This document shows positions 53,019 to 61,986 of a stretch of 64,000 nt of DNA, piece after piece. Location: contig NZ_CP084561.1 of assembly GCF_021789315.1 (NCBI RefSeq), positions 2,232,001 through 2,296,000 of the forward strand. The letters are read 5' to 3'. A program made the position numbers and the translations under genes. The notes under the pieces are model-generated. The model searched no databases. It saw only the letters and a program-made list of their open reading frames with translations, and was not told the DNA's origin. Each line of letters begins with the position of its first letter. Positions within the stretch are counted from its first letter, which is position 1. Source of the stretch: Arthrobacter sp. FW305-BF8 (GTDB taxonomy: Bacteria > Actinomycetota > Actinomycetes > Actinomycetales > Micrococcaceae).

Positions 53019-53294
53019 ATGACTTTGCTGGCCGAACGCCCCGCAACGACCGAACCCGCCCCTGACACCGCTGCCGGCACCACAGTCGTCGGCCCCGCCC
53101 TGCGCGGCGGCAGCTACGTAACTCTGCCCCGCGGCAGCGCCTCGGCCGGTGTTGAAGGCACCTATGTCACCGCCCCCGGCAGCCGACGCATGCCTCCCGT
53201 CACCGATGGCAGCTATGTCACCGTAGCCGGCGCTCCCGCTGTTGCCGCCGGCCTCGTCGAGGGCAGCTACGTAACGCTTCCGAGGGCAGCCTAA
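53019..53294 (+). CDS. Small protein with four GSYVT-type repeats
   Basis: 91 residues with a clear ribosome site (CCGAGGAG, 6 bases before ATG) and a strong terminator after the stop. After a Thr/Ala/Pro-rich leader (MTLLAERPATTEPAPDTAAG), four units follow with a period of 17-18 residues: GSYVTLPRG, GTYVTAPGS, GSYVTVAGA, GSYVTLPRA. There is no signal peptide, no membrane helix and no Cys. A leader followed by repeated short cores is the layout of some multi-core peptide precursors, but no modifying enzyme lies nearby. The function is unknown. Confidence 0.72.
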   Translation: MTLLAERPATTEPAPDTAAGTTVVGPALRGGSYVTLPRGSASAGVEGTYVTAPGSRRMPPVTDGSYVTVAGAPAVAAGLVEGSYVTLPRAA

Positions 53295-53792
53295 AGCCCC
53301 AGCGTCTTTGGTGGATGGCACCATGCAGGCGTAGAAAGGAGGCCGGCGGCGACACTGCGTGTCGTCGTCGGCCTCATTTTTTAGTGCAGATTTCGGAGTC
53401 GTGCGGGTGTTCCATTTGCACGGGACCCGCAGCCACCCGAGGGCTTGCCAGCGTCATTGAGCATGGGAGCGTCGGCCCGGTCTCGCGGATCGAGACCCTT
53501 CGGACTGCAGTTCCACAATCCCGTGTACAGCTTCGCGAGGTTTCCTGCGTGCCCCCACGATCACCGCCTTGCCGGCGCCTCGATGAACTTGCCGTCCTGG
53601 CGCTGCGGTTCTCACAATGCGACATCAGGTCCGAGGCCGGCGCGGCGATCCGCTGACGCGAGGGCTTGGCCGCTGGAATACCGGGCCCAAGCCGTCGTAG
53701 CTTAGGTTTAGTTAGCCAGTCCGACTTCCGGGAACCTGATCAGCGTGGACGTAGCCCTCTTCCTGACCCGCCAGACGAATGTCTCCCGCCCC
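53295..53792. other. Gap after the repeat protein
   Basis: Contains the terminator at 53339. The following 400 bases have only overlapping frames without ribosome sites on either strand. Nothing recognisable. Confidence 0.35.
53339..53383 (+). terminator. Intrinsic terminator of the GSYVT gene
   Basis: GAGGCCGGCGGCGACAC and GTGTCGTCGTCGGCCTC pair over 17 positions with two imperfect pairs, loop TGC, then ATTTTTTAG. It lies 44 bases past the stop. Confidence 0.8.
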
Positions 53793-55260
53793 CTACTGTG
53801 AGACGGCCGATGCTAGTGAACGAGGTTCGGGCGCCGCATTGACGATGGATGCCTCGTCGATGCCGTGGATCCGGTATGCCTCCTGTAGATCAGAGGACTG
53901 CCCGAAGTCCTTTGCGCCCAGGGAGACTGTGCGGTCGCCTCGGGCTCCAGCCAGGAAGGCAAAGTGTGTGGGGGGCGTCCGTCCTGGACCGTGACGAGGG
54001 GCGCGGGTGCGTGTCGTGGAAACATCTATGATGTCGAATGCAAGCGCCTTAATTCCTTGGTTTAGCAAGTTGCGGCGCTGGAGGGATTCAAGGACCAGGT
54101 CAGGGCTGGTGAGGCAGACGACGCCGGCGATGATGCTAAGTCCCTTCAGCCGTGTGGCCGAGGCGATGACTTCGGGCATGATCGCTCCGACGCCGACCAG
54201 AGTGACCCTGTCCTCGACGGGGTCGTGGTCGCTCAGCCGGTAACGGCCGGCCACCGCGTGCCTGCGACGCCGCTCCAGCAGCAGCGCGTCCGTCGGCATG
54301 GCGGCCTGAGCCTGATCCAGTGGCCGGGTGGTGAATCGGAAGTAGGCTGAGCGTCCTCCGGGAATGCCGATCCGGCTCATAGCTTCGAGCATGCACCATT
54401 CCAGATCGCGGGCGAAGGCTGGCTCCCAGGCTGTGCACTCGGGTTGTTCCAATCCGATGGACGGAGTGGTGGGGGACTGGTGCGCGCCGCCCTCCGGTGC
54501 CAGGGACACCCCCTGACGGCGTCCCAATCAGGATGGACTGGCCCCCGGCGTACATGCCAAAGGACCACGGTTCGAGGGCGCGGGCCACGAACGGGTCGTA
54601 GATGGTGGCGAGTGGAATCAGCGGCTGGCCCCGCGGCTCCAGGTCGTTCCGAGTTCGGAGACGGGGCCCTCCAGGTTCGTTTCGGCGATGCCGAGTTCTA
54701 TGTGTTGGCCGTGGGAGTTTTCGATCCAGCGGAGAATCCGTTCCCGGTCGTCCGCGAACCAGTCCTGGCGCTCACCGACGGACCAGACTGCGGTTTTGTT
54801 GATCCAGCCGCGAGGTTGGTGGACGACGCAACGTCGGGGCTGCAGGTGACGCCACGGTGGGCCACCTCAGGGGCTGCTCTTTTCAGGTCGGACAGGAACC
54901 GTCCCAGTGCGGCTTGGGTGGAAATTCTGTCGTCGCCCCATGGCAGGGAAGCCGGGATCTGGAGGGACGGGGCCAGTGCGGGTTGCCGGCGCTTGAGGCG
55001 GAGGGATGCCTGGGTGCAGGCCCGTTCTTCGACGGTGCCCGGCTGGAATTTGCGCCATGGATCGTCAAGGTCCATCCCGGAGATCCCCGCCAGTGTTTCC
55101 ATCTGATCTTTGGACAGGGGCGTGGAGTGGTTGTTCGGTGTCCTTCGGTGGCAAGGCCGCCCTTAATCGTGTAGGCAAAGATGACGGTGGGCCTGGCGGG
55201 GTCGACCTGGTTGTAAGTGTGTCGATGTGGACCATTCGCCGCAGCTCTCCGCCAGATTCG
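53793..55260 (-). pseudogene. Transketolase/AceE-like pyruvate dehydrogenase E1 pseudogene
   Basis: Pieces in three minus-strand frames line up in the order of AceE-type E1 proteins: ARPTVIFAYTIKGG (about 55200), QMETLAGISGMDLDDPWRKF, IPASLPWGDDRIS, ENSHGQHIELGIAETNLEGP, IYDPFVARALEPWSFGMYAGG-like sequence (read as FVARALEPWSFGMYAGGQSI), then QGVSLAPEGGAHQSPTTPSI and VTLVGVGAIMPEVIASATRL. At least four frameshifts interrupt them, and the N-terminal thiamine-binding part is not found. The gene is dead. Its C-terminal 240 codons remain open. Confidence 0.75.
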
Positions 55261-55400
55261 CTATTCAGGCGGTGCCAACGTTGATGGTCATCGTCGACGG
55301 CAAGATCGTCGCGAGGCGGGCCGGTGCAGCTCCCGCCCCCGCGGTGAGGTCCTGGCTGGAGGGGGCACTCACCGCGTAACACAAGAACAGCGGACGACGA

Positions 55401-55428
55401 CGGTCCCGCCCCTTCAGGGGCGGGACCG
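55401..55428. terminator. Hairpin between the AceE-like pseudogene and the aldolase gene
   Basis: CGGTCCCGCCCCT and AGGGGCGGGACCG form a perfect 13-base stem with a two-base loop as written (a real loop would open the last pair). It lies 57 bases past the stop of the minus-strand aldolase gene and so probably terminates that transcript. Confidence 0.65.
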
Positions 55429-55484
55429 CATGCCAATCCTCGAGGTGCCACAGCTGCTACAAGGGATTTTTCCTTGCCGTCAGG

Positions 55485-56309
55485 TTATGAGGCGGTGTGG
55501 ACCTTGATTGCCTGCTCTGCGTGCAGTTCGGCTGCCAGCCGCCCGGCCTCTTGCTTCGCTCCCTGGCATAGCCAGCGAACGTCGGAGTGGAGCCCGATGA
55601 AAGTGACCCCCCAGTTGATGAACAGCTTGGCATCGTCTGCGTCGTTCGCAAAAACGCCGGTGGCCTTTCCAGCCTCGCGTGCCTGGGCCACAACCGACCG
55701 CATGGCTTCGACGACCTCTGGATGCCAGGTGTCGCCCAGATGGCCCAGGGAAGCAGCCAGGTCGGACGGGCCCAGGAAAACGCAGTCGACACCCTCGGTT
55801 GCACAGATGCCCGCAGCGTTGTCAACGCCGGATCGGGATTCGATCTGCACGATGGTGCACACTTGTTCGTTGGCGTTCTTCACGTACACCGGGTCAAGTC
55901 CGTACCGGCCGGCCCGGACCAATCCTGCCACGCCCCGCACGCCAGCGTTACCGTTCTGCGGGTAACGCATCGCGCGGACAGCCTCCTGTGCTTCATCCGC
56001 GGTGTTGACATTGGGGAAGATAAGAGTGCGCGCACCAATGTCCATGGCCCGCTTGGCCAGGACGGGATCGTTTTCGGCTAGGCGTACGATTGCCTCGGCA
56101 CGGCCGCCGTTAGCCCGGGCGGCGTCGACGGCCCTCAACTGTTCCACAGCGCTGGCGGGATTGTTGGGGGCGTGCTCAAGGTCGACTACGAGCCAGTCGA
56201 ACCCGCAATGGGCCAGGGCCTCGGCCACCGCAGGTGAACCCAGCGTTAACCAAGTTCCGGTCGTGGTGGCGCCGGAGCGCAGAGCCACCTTGACGGGGTT
56301 ATCGTGCAT
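55485..56309 (-). CDS. HpcH/HpaI-type aldolase (2-keto-3-deoxy acid aldolase)
   Basis: 274 residues. A TIM-barrel class II aldolase with GTWLTLGSPAVAEALAHCGF, the active-site WLVVDLEHAPNN, the metal-binding Glu in IVQIESRSGVDN and the Asp in VFLGPSDLAASLG. Such enzymes cleave 2-keto-3-deoxy sugar acids or 4-hydroxy-2-oxoacids to pyruvate and an aldehyde. The next gene upstream, a dioxovalerate-type dehydrogenase, supports sugar-acid breakdown. It is the last gene of a minus-strand set that also includes an MHS transporter. Confidence 0.88.
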   Translation of the reverse strand: MHDNPVKVALRSGATTTGTWLTLGSPAVAEALAHCGFDWLVVDLEHAPNNPASAVEQLRAVDAARANGGRAEAIVRLAENDPVLAKRAMDIGARTLIFPNVNTADEAQEAVRAMRYPQNGNAGVRGVAGLVRAGRYGLDPVYVKNANEQVCTIVQIESRSGVDNAAGICATEGVDCVFLGPSDLAASLGHLGDTWHPEVVEAMRSVVAQAREAGKATGVFANDADDAKLFINWGVTFIGLHSDVRWLCQGAKQEAGRLAAELHAEQAIKVHTAS

Positions 56310-56393
56310 CAGGTCATCCTTCTACGAGATCTGTTCATTGTGTCCGCGGGCCGGCCCCGGTCCATATGGCCCGGAGGTTCAAGCCGCCTGGGA

Positions 56394-57836
56394 TTATCCT
56401 AGGTGCCGCGGAATCCCTAGCGGGTTGCTGTCCTGCAACTCCGCGGGGAGGACATGGTCGGGGAACCCCTGCAGTGCCACCGGGCGCAGGAACCGTTGAA
56501 TCGCTGCCGTCCCGACAGATGTGGTTTGGACGGCAGTGCTCGCCGGGTATGGTCCGCCGTGCTGCTGGGCATGTGTTACGGAGACGCCTGTGGGCCAGCC
56601 GTTCCACAGGACGCGTCCCGCCTTGCCGGCCAGAACACTGAGCAGGTGGCGGACGTCGCACTGGTCTGTGGCCTGTACCGTCGCGGTGAGTTGGCCGTCC
56701 ATCCTCCGGGCAACCTCCAGCAGCTGGTTCATGTCCTCGTACTCAACCACCAGGGAGAAGGGCCCGAACCGCTCGGCCAGGAACAGGTCCGGATCCTCGA
56801 GGACTGCTGCGATGTCGGTGCCCAGGATCAGTGGCGCCGGGCCGGTGGCCTCGCCGGGAATGTTCCCGTTCAGGATCCGGACCTGCCGGTGGCCTGCGAG
56901 CTCGGCAACTTCCCGGGTGTAACCCGCTTCTATCCGTTCGGTCAGGAGCTTTGTGGCGCCCGGCAGTTCCGCGGTGTGCAGGTGTTCGATGATCTGGCTT
57001 CCGGCCGGAACAAAGAGGGTTCCCGGCTTGGTGCATAGTTGGCCGGCGCTGCCGGTCACTGCGGCCAGGTATCCCTCAGCGATGGCAGCCGGACGTTCTG
57101 CTGCCGCCTCGGGGGTAACAAAAACCGGGTTGTTGCTGCCCATCTCGGCGTAAAACGGAATCGGAACATCCCGTTGTTGGGCGATGTCGAACAGTGCCCG
57201 CCCGCCGGGGATTCCTCCGGTGAAGGCGCCTGCCTGGATCCTGGGATCTCTCAGGGCCCGGACGCCGGTTTCTGTTCCGTGGATCAGGGCCAGCACGCCT
57301 TCAGGTGCCCCGGACACTTCCAAGGCCCTGAGGAGAATCGCGGCGGTGCGCGCAGAGAGCTTCGGATGTCCGTGGTGCGCCTTGACGATGACGGTGCAGC
57401 CTGCCGCCAGGGCTGAAGCGGTGTCGCCGCCACCGACGGAAAAGGCAAAGGGGAAGTTGCTGGCGGCGAAGACCAGCACCGGCCCCAGCGGGAGCAGCAT
57501 CCGTCGAAGATCGGGGCGTGGTGCACCCATGGGCCATTCGGGATCGGAGTGGTCTATGCGTGCGTAGACGAAGCGGCCGATCCTTAGTTCCTCGGCGAAG
57601 AGGCGCAGCTGAAAAACGGTCCGCGTCAATTCTCCCCGCAGCCGCGCATCGGGCAGATGCGTCTCTGCCATGGCAAGTTCGATGAGCTCGTCGGCGTGCG
57701 TCTCCATGGCTGCAGCCATCGCCTCAAGGTGGTGGGCACGGCCAGTGGAGGGCATCCCGGACCAGCTCTCGAAGGCCGTTTCGGCCGCGCTCAGGACTTC
57801 GTCCAGGCTCAGGGTTTCAATGGTTTCGGTAGTCAT
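56394..57836 (-). CDS. Aldehyde dehydrogenase, 2,5-dioxovalerate (ketoglutaric semialdehyde) type
   Basis: 480 residues. It is closer to the KGSADH branch than to ordinary aldehyde dehydrogenases: LGPVLVFAASNFPFAFSVGGGDTA, then VKAHHGHPKLSARTA, then the Glu in FYAEMGSNNPVFV and the nucleophile in GSAGQLCTKPGTLFV. The enzyme oxidises 2,5-dioxopentanoate to 2-oxoglutarate with NAD(P)+, the last step of non-phosphorylative sugar-acid routes. It lies 84 bases upstream of the aldolase gene and 51 bases downstream of the MHS transporter gene. Confidence 0.87.
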   Translation of the reverse strand: MTTETIETLSLDEVLSAAETAFESWSGMPSTGRAHHLEAMAAAMETHADELIELAMAETHLPDARLRGELTRTVFQLRLFAEELRIGRFVYARIDHSDPEWPMGAPRPDLRRMLLPLGPVLVFAASNFPFAFSVGGGDTASALAAGCTVIVKAHHGHPKLSARTAAILLRALEVSGAPEGVLALIHGTETGVRALRDPRIQAGAFTGGIPGGRALFDIAQQRDVPIPFYAEMGSNNPVFVTPEAAAERPAAIAEGYLAAVTGSAGQLCTKPGTLFVPAGSQIIEHLHTAELPGATKLLTERIEAGYTREVAELAGHRQVRILNGNIPGEATGPAPLILGTDIAAVLEDPDLFLAERFGPFSLVVEYEDMNQLLEVARRMDGQLTATVQATDQCDVRHLLSVLAGKAGRVLWNGWPTGVSVTHAQQHGGPYPASTAVQTTSVGTAAIQRFLRPVALQGFPDHVLPAELQDSNPLGIPRHLG

Positions 57837-57887
57837 CTTGTCTTGCTCTCTTGTTTGTATCCAGGATGGCCGGCGGACACTTGGGCC

Positions 57888-59195
57888 CTAGTCGATCTCC
57901 TGGTTGCTCTTTTCTTTGGCGAACAACACAGCCACCAGTGAGATGGCGCCGCAGAGGATGATGAAAAGGCCCACCGGAAGATAGCTGCCGCCGAAGGCTG
58001 CGAGGAGTGCTGTGGCGATCAGCGGAGCGGGCCCGCCCGCGATAGCTGCTCCCAGCTGGTAACCCAGGGAAGCACCTGTGTAGCGGATGTCCGGGGAGAA
58101 GCTCTCTGCGATCACGGTGCCGATCAGTGACCCATAGGTGGGCCAGATGACGGCAAACCCGACGAAAAGCGCAACGGCAAGGAACGGCAGGGACTTCTGG
58201 TTGAGCATCCAAAGGTACGGGAGGATAAACACCATCAGGGCCACGGTGCCCCAGAGGAAAACCTTTTTCCGGCCGATCCGGTCCGAGAGCGCACCAAACT
58301 TGACCATTGAGAACACGCCGATCACGGCGCAGACCAGCAGCACCGAGAGTACGGCTTCGCGCTTGTACCCCAAGGTCATGGCGTAGGAGACGGTGAACGT
58401 CGCGAACATGAAGAACGTCGAGGTCTCAACGATCTTGGCGCCCGTTGCGATAAGGACTTCACGCCAGTGGTGCTTCAGGGTGTCGACGAGGGGAACCTGT
58501 TTCGTCGCTCCCGCGGCTTTCACCATCCGGAATGATGGTGTCTCGTCGACCTTGTGGCGGATCCAAAGGCCGACAGCCAACAGGACAACCGACAGAAGGA
58601 ACGGGATCCGCCACCCGTAGGCCAGGAACGCTTCGTCCGAGAAGACCGCGCCCGCGGCCAAGGTGATCATGTTGCCCAGAGCGAGCCCGAGCATAGCACC
58701 GGTCTGCGGGACTGCACCGAAGAATCCGCGCCGGTTCTTGGGAGAGTACTCGACGGCCAGAAGCAGGCCCCCTCCCCATTCGCCGCCCAAGGCAAGGCCC
58801 TGGAGCAGGCGGAGCACAGTCAGAATGATGGGAGCCGCGACGCCGATAGCTGAATAGGTGGGCATCAAACCCATCGCGACAGTAGAGACGCCCATCAGGG
58901 TCAGCGTGACGACCAGTGTTTTCTTCCGGCCGATCCGGTCTCCGACATGGCTGAACAGAATGCCGCCGATCGGACGGATCAAGAAGGCCAGGGCGAAGGA
59001 CGCCAAGGCCAAGAGCTGGCTGACGGTCGGATCGTTGGACGGGAAGAACAACGGGCCGAATACCAGCCCGGACATGGTGCCATAAAGGAAGTAGTCGTAC
59101 CACTCGATTGTGCTACCGACTGCGCTGCCCCACAGGGCGCGCTTCCGATCCTCGTCGGAGACCACGATCTGTGGCGCTGCGACAGTTGATGACAT
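57888..59195 (-). CDS. MHS-family MFS transporter (metabolite:H+ symporter)
   Basis: 435 residues with 12 helices. MHS landmarks are GSTIEWYDYFLYGTMSGLVF, GGILFSHVGDRIGRKKTLVV, GEWGGGLLLAVEYSPKNRRG and LSDRIGRKKVFLWG. The family imports carboxylic and sugar acids and osmolytes. Its place with aldolase and KGSADH genes suggests a sugar acid or a related dicarboxylate. A paralogue begins at 62905. Confidence 0.9.
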   Translation of the reverse strand: MSSTVAAPQIVVSDEDRKRALWGSAVGSTIEWYDYFLYGTMSGLVFGPLFFPSNDPTVSQLLALASFALAFLIRPIGGILFSHVGDRIGRKKTLVVTLTLMGVSTVAMGLMPTYSAIGVAAPIILTVLRLLQGLALGGEWGGGLLLAVEYSPKNRRGFFGAVPQTGAMLGLALGNMITLAAGAVFSDEAFLAYGWRIPFLLSVVLLAVGLWIRHKVDETPSFRMVKAAGATKQVPLVDTLKHHWREVLIATGAKIVETSTFFMFATFTVSYAMTLGYKREAVLSVLLVCAVIGVFSMVKFGALSDRIGRKKVFLWGTVALMVFILPYLWMLNQKSLPFLAVALFVGFAVIWPTYGSLIGTVIAESFSPDIRYTGASLGYQLGAAIAGGPAPLIATALLAAFGGSYLPVGLFIILCGAISLVAVLFAKEKSNQEID

Positions 59196-59237
59196 GTTTC
59201 TCTCCTAAGGGAAGACCTTCGACGTTGAAGGTATGGA

Positions 59238-60344
59238 TTAGTTGCTGCTGCCCATCAGGACCACCGAACGACCGATGTTTCCGTTGGCCAGCGAGTCGAA
59301 TGCTTCGTTGATCTGGGCCAGGCTGAACTTCTCGCCGACAAGGGCATCAAGCTGCAAACGGCCGGCCAAATACATGTCCAGGATCTGAGGGATCTGCACT
59401 GACAGATTGGAGGAACCGTACAGGCTCCCCCTCACCGATTTCTCCTGCTGAACAACCTGGTTCAGGGGCACGTTGATCTCGGCCTCGGCGTTGGACAGTC
59501 CCACCACGAAAGCCGTGCCGCGGGGGCGAAGTGCCAGGACTGCCTCGCGAATGGTCTGGGGCCGGCCGATTGCTTCGACAGCCCAGTGGGCTCCTTCGCC
59601 AGTGATCTCGTGCACAGTGGTGGCCAGGTCGTGTTCGCGCGTGTTGATCGTGTGGGTTGCCCCAAGCTCCCGCGCCTTCGCGAGCTTTTCGTCGTCAATG
59701 TCGGCAACGATCACCGGGTGGGCCCCGACTGCTGCGGCGCCGATGACTGCCGAAAGCCCCACTCCGCCGGCTCCGACGATAAGAATCGACTCCCCGGCGG
59801 GAGCCCCCATTCCGTTCAGTACGACGCCCATCCCTGTGATCACTGCACATCCCATGATGGCTGCTACAGCGACGGGAACCTCTTGGGGGATCTTGATCAC
59901 CGATTCGCCGGATACGACGCATTCCTCCGCGTAGCAGGACACCCCCATCAGGTGATGTACGGGCTTTCCGTCGTGCGACAGCCGCGTTCCGCCGCGCAGC
60001 AGTTCGTTATGGGTAGCGTGCACAGCGCCGAGGCGGCAGAGCGCAGGCGAGCCGCTGCTGCAGTACTCGCACCGGCCGCAACTTGGCCGCCAGGTCAGAA
60101 TGACCTTGTCGCCCGGCCTGACATGGGTGACCCCGGCTCCGACTTCCTGCACGATGCCCGCGCCCTCGTGGCCCAGCACGATAGGCGTCCGGCACGCCAG
60201 GTCCTGGACCATGTAGTGGTAGTCACTGTGGCAGATGCCCGCCGCGTCAACGCGCACCCGGACTTCGCCCGGACCAGGCGCCTGCAGATCAAGATCGACG
60301 ACGGCAAGCGGTGCGCCTGCTTGGTTCATGATTGCGGCCTTCAC
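59238..60344 (-). CDS. Zinc alcohol dehydrogenase, class III-like (AdhC/MscR type)
   Basis: 368 residues. It has CHSDYHYMVQDLACRTPIVLG, GHEGAGIVQEVGAGV, structural zinc cysteines CGRCEYCSSGSPALC, and ILIVGAGGVGLSAVIGAAAVG. The overall type resembles formaldehyde/mycothiol-dependent and aryl-alcohol dehydrogenases. It is the promoter-proximal gene of the minus-strand set and has an IclR-like operator about 98 bases upstream of its start. The substrate is not determinable; an alcohol or hydroxy acid of the same pathway is the simplest idea. Confidence 0.88.
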   Translation of the reverse strand: MKAAIMNQAGAPLAVVDLDLQAPGPGEVRVRVDAAGICHSDYHYMVQDLACRTPIVLGHEGAGIVQEVGAGVTHVRPGDKVILTWRPSCGRCEYCSSGSPALCRLGAVHATHNELLRGGTRLSHDGKPVHHLMGVSCYAEECVVSGESVIKIPQEVPVAVAAIMGCAVITGMGVVLNGMGAPAGESILIVGAGGVGLSAVIGAAAVGAHPVIVADIDDEKLAKARELGATHTINTREHDLATTVHEITGEGAHWAVEAIGRPQTIREAVLALRPRGTAFVVGLSNAEAEINVPLNQVVQQEKSVRGSLYGSSNLSVQIPQILDMYLAGRLQLDALVGEKFSLAQINEAFDSLANGNIGRSVVLMGSSN

Positions 60345-60441
60345 CGATCACTCCTTGTTGCTTGGTTCTCATATCCCGTGTTTCAAATCACGGGAACTGA
60401 GCACAAGCATCAGGTCCGGACCGCCGTCGTCAAAATCCGCC

Positions 60442-60457
60442 TCTCATTCAGTGAGAC
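60442..60457. promoter_or_regulatory. IclR-type operator upstream of the dehydrogenase operon
   Basis: TCTCATTCAGTGAGA is a 15-base near-palindrome (TCTCA..., ...TGAGA). The same motif occurs at 61251 in front of the iclR start. It lies between the end of the iclR gene and the dehydrogenase promoter region, the right place to control the minus-strand catabolic genes. Confidence 0.6.
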
Positions 60458-60459
60458 GC

Positions 60460-61245
60460 CTATAGTTTGGCCCAATGCGGAACTGCCCGCATCTGGCGGT
60501 TTAGTCCCAGTGTCGCTGCATGGACAGCGGGACCAACCAGTCTCATCTCCACCACCCCCACCGGGGCAGTGATGGAAATGGCCGCCACAGCAGTAGTATC
60601 ACCCCGCAGAATGGGACTCGCCGCGCACGCCAGGCCAGCATGGGATTCTTCCCGCTCATAGGCAATACCCTCACGTCGGGCCAGGTCCAGTTCGGCGCGG
60701 AGCTCCTGGGGATCGGTAATAGTGTTGGGTCCGATCTTCTCCAACTCGCCGTTCAGAAGATCCTCGACCAACTGGTCAGGAGCGTGTGCAAGCAGGGCCT
60801 TCCCACCAGCAGTCGCATAGCACGGTACACGTCCACCTACCCGTGATGGGATTGTCAAGTCCCGATACTGGCCGCGCAAAATCTCGATATAGACGACGTC
60901 ATTACCTTCGAGAACGCCCAGCTGAACAGTCAAGCCCGTAGCCCGCCGGAGGTCGAACATCGTTGCCAGAGCCAGGCGCCGAAGATCCTTTGGCTGCTGC
61001 GCCATTTGCCCCAATTCAAAACACCGGATACCTATCTGGTATCCGGACTGAACCCGGTCGACGAAATCGTGCTTGGCGAGTTCTGAGAGTATCCGCGCCG
61101 CCGTCGCCCGGGAAAGTCCGGCCCTGCGCGCGATCTCCCCTCCCGTCAGGACTGGCTCTTCAGGACTGAACACGTCAAGGATCAGTGAAACCCGCTCAAT
61201 CATGCTGGCAGCGGGCTTCGACTCAGTGGAATTCACGTTAAGCAT
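60460..61245 (-). CDS. IclR-family transcriptional regulator
   Basis: 261 residues from ATG 61245. The N-terminal winged helix has MIERVSLILDVFSPEEPVLT, GEIARRAGLSRATAARILSEL. The C-terminal sensor domain has GLTVQLGVLEGNDVVYIEIL, then CYATAGGKALLAH and GIAYEREESHAGLACAASPI. It sits upstream of the dehydrogenase, transporter, aldehyde dehydrogenase and aldolase genes, all on the same strand. Two copies of one palindrome, before its own start and before the dehydrogenase, suggest autoregulation and control of that set. Confidence 0.9.
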   Translation of the reverse strand: MLNVNSTESKPAASMIERVSLILDVFSPEEPVLTGGEIARRAGLSRATAARILSELAKHDFVDRVQSGYQIGIRCFELGQMAQQPKDLRRLALATMFDLRRATGLTVQLGVLEGNDVVYIEILRGQYRDLTIPSRVGGRVPCYATAGGKALLAHAPDQLVEDLLNGELEKIGPNTITDPQELRAELDLARREGIAYEREESHAGLACAASPILRGDTTAVAAISITAPVGVVEMRLVGPAVHAATLGLNRQMRAVPHWAKL

Positions 61246-61250
61246 TATGG

Positions 61251-61265
61251 TCTCACTCAGCGAGA
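61251..61265. promoter_or_regulatory. IclR-type operator before iclR
   Basis: TCTCACTCAGCGAGA, flanked by G and C to make GTCTC...GAGAC. It starts five bases upstream of the regulator's start codon, so binding there would block translation initiation or transcription. It matches the 60442 motif at 13 of 15 positions. Confidence 0.6.
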
Positions 61266-61436
61266 CACGCAAAGTCTCAGGCAACCTTATTGGGTGACAG
61301 CTTCGCCAGTCGCGACAACGCAGCGGACGGTCAGGATGAGGGCCCCGGAGGAGCTCCACTCAGCCGTGGGTCGCGCTCCAGTGAGACGGCGGCAAGAGGA
61401 CTTCGTCTCCAATTTTGTTTCGGCGACACTTACATC

Positions 61437-61640
61437 GTCCGGGACGGGACGCCATTTTCGGCGAAAGCACGAATGTCGCACCCCACCCTCGCATGCTTGC
61501 GGGTGAGGCGCCGGAACAGAGCACCCAGCCGTGCAGGTTGCGAGCCAGACGGTCCATGCTCTGCACCACGAGGGTGTCCCCGTCCCGAGCGGAGCGCATC
61601 GGTGCGCCAGCCGGTGCATGGCGGGCAACCCGTTCGGACG
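61437..61640 (-). pseudogene. Serine recombinase catalytic-domain fragment, frameshifted
   Basis: The minus strand reads MRSARDGDTLVVQSMDRLAR NLHG in one frame and LFRRLTRKHARV in the next. Together they match the REGDTLVVHSMDRLARNL...L..LT.KGV.V core of Tn3/Hin-type resolvases. Neither the catalytic Ser region nor the DNA-binding end is present. It is the relic of a transposon or invertase gene. Confidence 0.65.
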
Positions 61641-61685
61641 CCATATCGGCGGCATTTCTTGGTTGCACTGCGGTCGTCGGTAGCG

Positions 61686-61850
61686 CTAATCGCCCTGGAG
61701 CGAGGAGGGTAGCGAGGCAGGCCCACAGGAATCCACGAGGTTCGGAACGCCTCCGAAGGAGGCCAGGGTCCGGGCGGTCTCCACAAACTCGCGTGCCAGC
61801 CCGTCGTTGACGTCGGTACGCCAAGCAATCGACAGCGGAGAGGTCATAGA
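61686..61850 (-). pseudogene. LysR-type regulator C-terminal remnant
   Basis: The frame reads SPLSIAWRTDVNDGLAREFV, then ETARTLA, the usual last strand and helix of LysR sensor domains, and ends with an unrelated tail at 61686. No DNA-binding domain is found upstream. It borders the resolvase relic. Confidence 0.45.
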
Positions 61851-61986
61851 AACGCTGGGTGGAGGCTTGAGTGAACGCAATTCCCCGCTCACCCATGATT
61901 GCTTCGAAACTACCTCACCACACCTGAAGACGGAGCCCGCACGGCCAGCTGAAAACGTGCGTGTCTGGCCAGACCTGCAATAATCG

